From NCBI GenBank assembly GCA_021014325.1, contig CM037473.1:15066696-15130695 (forward strand): a DNA stretch of 64,000 nucleotides, read 5' to 3'. A program made the position numbers and the translations under genes. The stretch's first letter is position 1. Every line of letters starts with the position of its first letter. Positions 60,960 to 64,000 of the stretch are shown piece by piece. This stretch comes from Plazaster borealis. Lineage: Eukaryota > Echinodermata > Asteroidea > Forcipulatida > Labidiasteridae. The notes under the pieces were generated by a model. That model did no database searches and was not told where the DNA came from. It was given only the letters and a program-made list of their open reading frames with translations.

Positions 60960-61900
60960 TTATTTGTCATACTCGTCTGGAAAAAAAATTGTGGAAAGCT
61001 AGACAACCTTCAACTTGTTTTGCTTTGCTGAAATACAACACCAACCAAATTAGTTGCTTGGCAAGTTGACCTGCTTTTAACAATTATTACAGTAGTGCAC
61101 TGGGAGATTTTTCGGGACACTATAGGTGGCAGCAGACTTACCAGTCTTCCCGGAGCGAAGTAGTCAATTAAAATTTATCTGAACCCTCCAAGTAGCCACG
61201 GGGAGCAGGCGGGAGGACCAGCTTCATACTTGTTTTAATAACTACAAAATGTGTGGATCAGTTTTGAACTACCTTTAATCACCCCCCTCTTTCATATACT
61301 GTAGTGATTTCTGGGTGAGTGAACTCAGAGGTTGACATTTAGTGTGGGAAACCAATGTGTAAATTTCCAGAATGTTTTAATCTTTAGTTTGTGGGTCCCG
61401 GGAACATCTATTCATCTGTTCAGACCATTAGAACAATGGGATCCAGCATGTGAAAAATTTCCCGTGGCTGCTCGGAGGGTTAAGTTTGCCGCCGCCACCT
61501 GGTATTCCACAGTCCCCATTGGAAAATACTTACTTTAAATCTGACAAAGTTCCAATAAATCCCCGGCAGCTTAATAATAATGCATCACGAAGATTAGAAA
61601 AACAACAAGTTTTATGTCTGGGTTTTTGTTTTACATTTTTTGTATTTACGTACAAACATGGCGGCCGGTCACTCAGTTCAAAATGTCAAATAAAGTAAAT
61701 GTACACCTGCTTGGGTGATTTTACTCGCCTGGTCAATTAACTACTACAAATCATGCTCAAACTGTCAAATAGAATCAAGAACTTGCGAGGTGGCACTGAG
61801 CACTCTACACTCTCGGATGCACCATTGTTGAAGATGGATCGAGAGTCCGGGACGAGGTGAAGAATACACAGATCTGTGGTAAACTTACAGACATTGCCTG
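60960..61900. other. Intergenic stretch, no gene recognised
   Basis: Two overlapping frames at 61332-61698 lack support. Nothing else identified. Confidence 0.4.
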
Positions 61901-61904
61901 AGCT

Positions 61905-62171
61905 GGGCCCAATTTCATAGAGCTTAAGATTTTGCTTACATATTGTGTACTTAGCAAAAACTTGCAGGATACCAGTCAGAAATGGTGCATGTCACGTTGT
62001 ATTTTGGCTGATAACCTTATTCTGGTAAGCATGATTTTTGAAACTAGCAGGATACCAGCCAGAAATGGTGCATGTCACGTTGTATTTTGGCTGGTAACCT
62101 TTTTCTGGTAAGCATGATTTTTGTATGCTTAGCTACTTTTTCTGCTTAAGCAGCTCTATGAAACTGGGCCC
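61905..62171. repeat. Palindromic family A with an internal duplication
   Basis: GGGCCCAATTTCATAGAGCT at the left and CTATGAAACTGGGCCC at the right. The block AGCAGGATACCAG(T/C)CAGAAA through GTAAGCATGATTTTTG occurs twice (about 61962-62040 and 62046-62120). Confidence 0.85.
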
Positions 62172-62898
62172 TGTTCGTGCAAAGCTATAGCTACGACCGT
62201 GACCGATTGAACTATGAACATAATAAATCCCATTCATAAATTATTTTACACGTCTATTACAGCAGCATGCGGTACTCTTGCAAACTACCAGCAGAAAGAA
62301 GGCTATGGTAAAGTACATGTACCAGCAATGATAGGTACCACTTCCTGTTTTAAAGAGCAGCATGGTCAAAGTGATACCGGTACTTCTTCTTGACAATATT
62401 ATTATTAGGCCTAAGCTCGACGAAAGGAAATCAATTGCTCTGTTATCTACAGGGGGGCAATGAACCTCAAGGTAAACATGGATTTCCTGCTGACCCCTTG
62501 CACCAACCTCGTTCCCAGGGGTGATCGATCTCGCCGCGCCATTTTTTCCTAGCATGCCTTGCACCAATATCACACCCGCCAATGTCTGCCACGCTCGCCG
62601 TTTTAGAAGTCAATGGAGTAGTAAACGCCGCGACGCCTAAAATGCGCTCTACACTGTAATTACAGGCGGGGACATACATTATTGAATCCCCGAATGGCAC
62701 ACCTATAGATTATTGTGATGAAGACGTCATGTGAAGTGGGTCAACTAATTTGTTTCAGACGGGGACATCTCAATTTACATCTGGGGAAAATACCAAGGTG
62801 AAGTTACGAAAATATGAAAATAAAAGGGTGACTTGGCAGATTTTGAATTTTCTTTCTACGAAAGGAGTGGTTCAAATTAAGGGCTACAAAGAGAAGTT
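62172..62898. other. 3' flank of the zinc-finger gene
   Basis: Probably includes its 3' untranslated region. Minus-strand frames at 62241-62700 and a plus-strand frame at 62750-62935 have no family support. An AATAAA on the minus strand overlaps the zinc-finger stop codon (62896-62901). Confidence 0.45.
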
Positions 62899-64000
62899 TT
62901 ATTTCCGCGAGTGTGTCCGGCAATGGATTTTATAACTCGCAGCATGGCGGAACTCCCTATTGCAGACGGTACATTGGTGAGGTTTTTTGTTAGTGTGAAT
63001 CAGGTTATGGGTGGTTAGGTAGCTGCTGTAGGCAAACCTAGCCGGGCAATTCGGGCATTTATACGGCTTCTCACCCGTGTGAACACGCAGATGACTTCGG
63101 AGATTCTGTGCACACGAGAAGCTCTTCTCGCAGTGATGGCACCTGTACGGGGTTTCTCCGGTGTGGATGCGCCTGTGGCTGGTCAGGTTGGAGCTCTGAG
63201 CAAAGGCGGCGTCGCATTTCGTACACTTAAAGGGCTTCTCACCCGTATGTGTCCTCACATGTTGCTTAAGTGCGTAGTTGTACTTGAACCCCTTCCCGCA
63301 TTCTTTACAGCGGTGAGGGCGCCCGACATCGGAAGAGTCACTTTTAGCCATTTGCCGTTTCCCGCGCTTTTTACTTTGCTTGACGTCCACACGAGGGTGC
63401 ATTTTATCACTGTGCATCTGTAGCCCGCCCTCTCTCTTGAACCCCATCTTGCACACTGTGCACTTGAATGGTCGTTCCCGTCTGTGGGCCCACAGTTCAT
63501 GCGTTTTGTAAGGCCCTTTCTGGTTGAATTTTCTTTCGCAGAAATTGCACTTGTAAGTGACCGGTCCCCTCTCGTGATTCCGCATGTGGAGTTTGAAAGC
63601 CTTCAGGTACTTGAAATTCTTGTCGCACTCCTTGCACTTGTATGGCGTAATGCCCGTATGAATGCGCAGGTGCTTGTTCAGATTGCTCACCTCTGCAAAA
63701 CTCTTGGCACAGTAACTACACACGTACGGTTTCTCGCCCGTGTGAACGCGCGTGTGTTTGCGCAAATTTGCGTTGCTGGTGAATGACTTCTCACACACTG
63801 TGCACAGGAATCTGTTTGTTTTGGTTCCTCCGTTTTCTTTGGCTGAAACTTTGCATTTACTACGACTCTTAACAGCAACTACATTTCTCCCACCAGAAGA
63901 TGGCGCGTGTGTGCTCCGGTTATTTCCAAATGTCGGACAGTTTTTAATCCTCAGGGATGCCCGAGTCCGAGTCTCCAGCACAACGGGTTGTTTTGCGGCA
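62899..64000 (-). CDS. C2H2 zinc-finger protein, ten fingers, 5' end outside the window
   Basis: The minus-strand frame is open from the window edge to a stop at 62899-62901, giving about 367 residues of a partial protein. A basic stretch (..[15 protein letters not shown]..) precedes ten C2H2 fingers: FLCTVC, YVCSYC, YKCKEC, YKCNFC, FKCTVC, then a 25-residue basic linker (..[13 protein letters not shown]..), HRCKEC, FKCTKC, YRCHHC, YKCPNC, HQCTVC. Several joins keep TGEKP-type linkers, typical of DNA-binding arrays. Fingers 4 and 5 have H-x4-H spacing. No KRAB, SCAN or BTB domain is visible in the part present. It is probably a nuclear DNA-binding protein; the target is unknown and no specific gene name is justified. 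Finger 7 and flanks are the source of, or share a source with, the fragment at 45.6 kb. Confidence 0.95.
   Translation of the reverse strand, partial: AAKQPVVLETRTRASLRIKNCPTFGNNRSTHAPSSGGRNVVAVKSRSKCKVSAKENGGTKTNRFLCTVCEKSFTSNANLRKHTRVHTGEKPYVCSYCAKSFAEVSNLNKHLRIHTGITPYKCKECDKNFKYLKAFKLHMRNHERGPVTYKCNFCERKFNQKGPYKTHELWAHRRERPFKCTVCKMGFKREGGLQMHSDKMHPRVDVKQSKKRGKRQMAKSDSSDVGRPHRCKECGKGFKYNYALKQHVRTHTGEKPFKCTKCDAAFAQSSNLTSHRRIHTGETPYRCHHCEKSFSCAQNLRSHLRVHTGEKPYKCPNCPARFAYSSYLTTHNLIHTNKKPHQCTVCNREFRHAASYKIHCRTHSRK

Noticed and set aside
63079..63786. Plus-strand frames over the zinc-finger gene
   Set aside because: Antisense shadows of the finger array; repeated finger codons keep the opposite strand open.

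Overview
The window looks like nuclear DNA of an echinoderm, possibly a sea star. Genes are split by canonical GT/AG introns. Introns and intergenic space are packed with short palindromic inverted-repeat elements, MITE-like elements and tRNA-derived SINEs, of kinds I associate from memory with echinoderm genomes. The species cannot be fixed from sequence alone. Bacterial-style features (operons, Shine-Dalgarno sites, CRISPR) do not apply. All exon models were made by eye from reading frame, splice dinucleotides and phase agreement, without transcript data.

Layout. (1) 0-7.6 kb is mostly repeats. A possible terminal exon ending in a genomic poly(A) run lies at 288-531 (+). Two or three candidate 3' exons of an unrecognised minus-strand gene lie at 5.5-7.4 kb. 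(2) 7719-20718 (-) is a 12-exon gene for an acidic protein of about 1786 aa. Its N-terminus resembles fibrous sheath-interacting protein 2 (FSIP2); two very large exons encode a low-complexity acidic tail. (3) 20.7-28.0 kb is intergenic and repeat-rich. (4) 28013-37138 (-) is a complete eight-exon INPP5K-type inositol polyphosphate 5-phosphatase with a C-terminal SKICH domain, 424 aa. (5) 37455-53033 (+) is a complete 14-exon 4-hydroxyphenylpyruvate dioxygenase gene (HPD, 385 aa). It starts only 316 bp from the INPP5K start codon, head to head. (6) 53.0-62.9 kb is intergenic: SINEs, MITEs and a tandem repeat split by a MITE. (7) 62899-64000 (-) is the 3' part of a ten-finger C2H2 zinc-finger gene that runs off the right edge.

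The genes do not form one pathway. HPD acts in tyrosine breakdown, INPP5K in phosphoinositide signalling, the FSIP2-like protein probably in the sperm flagellum, and the zinc-finger protein probably in transcription. The only sign of shared control is the short common upstream region of INPP5K and HPD.

The most unusual observation is in HPD intron 8. A fragment of about 175 bp from the zinc-finger gene's coding exon sits inside a dispersed repeat, between two copies of the 10-bp sequence GACAATAATG. The unoccupied form of that same site is present at 15.84 kb. The first 106 bp match the zinc-finger gene perfectly; the remainder is scrambled yet stays open in frame. The start and stop codons of the resulting 61-codon ORF come from the two flanking repeat copies.
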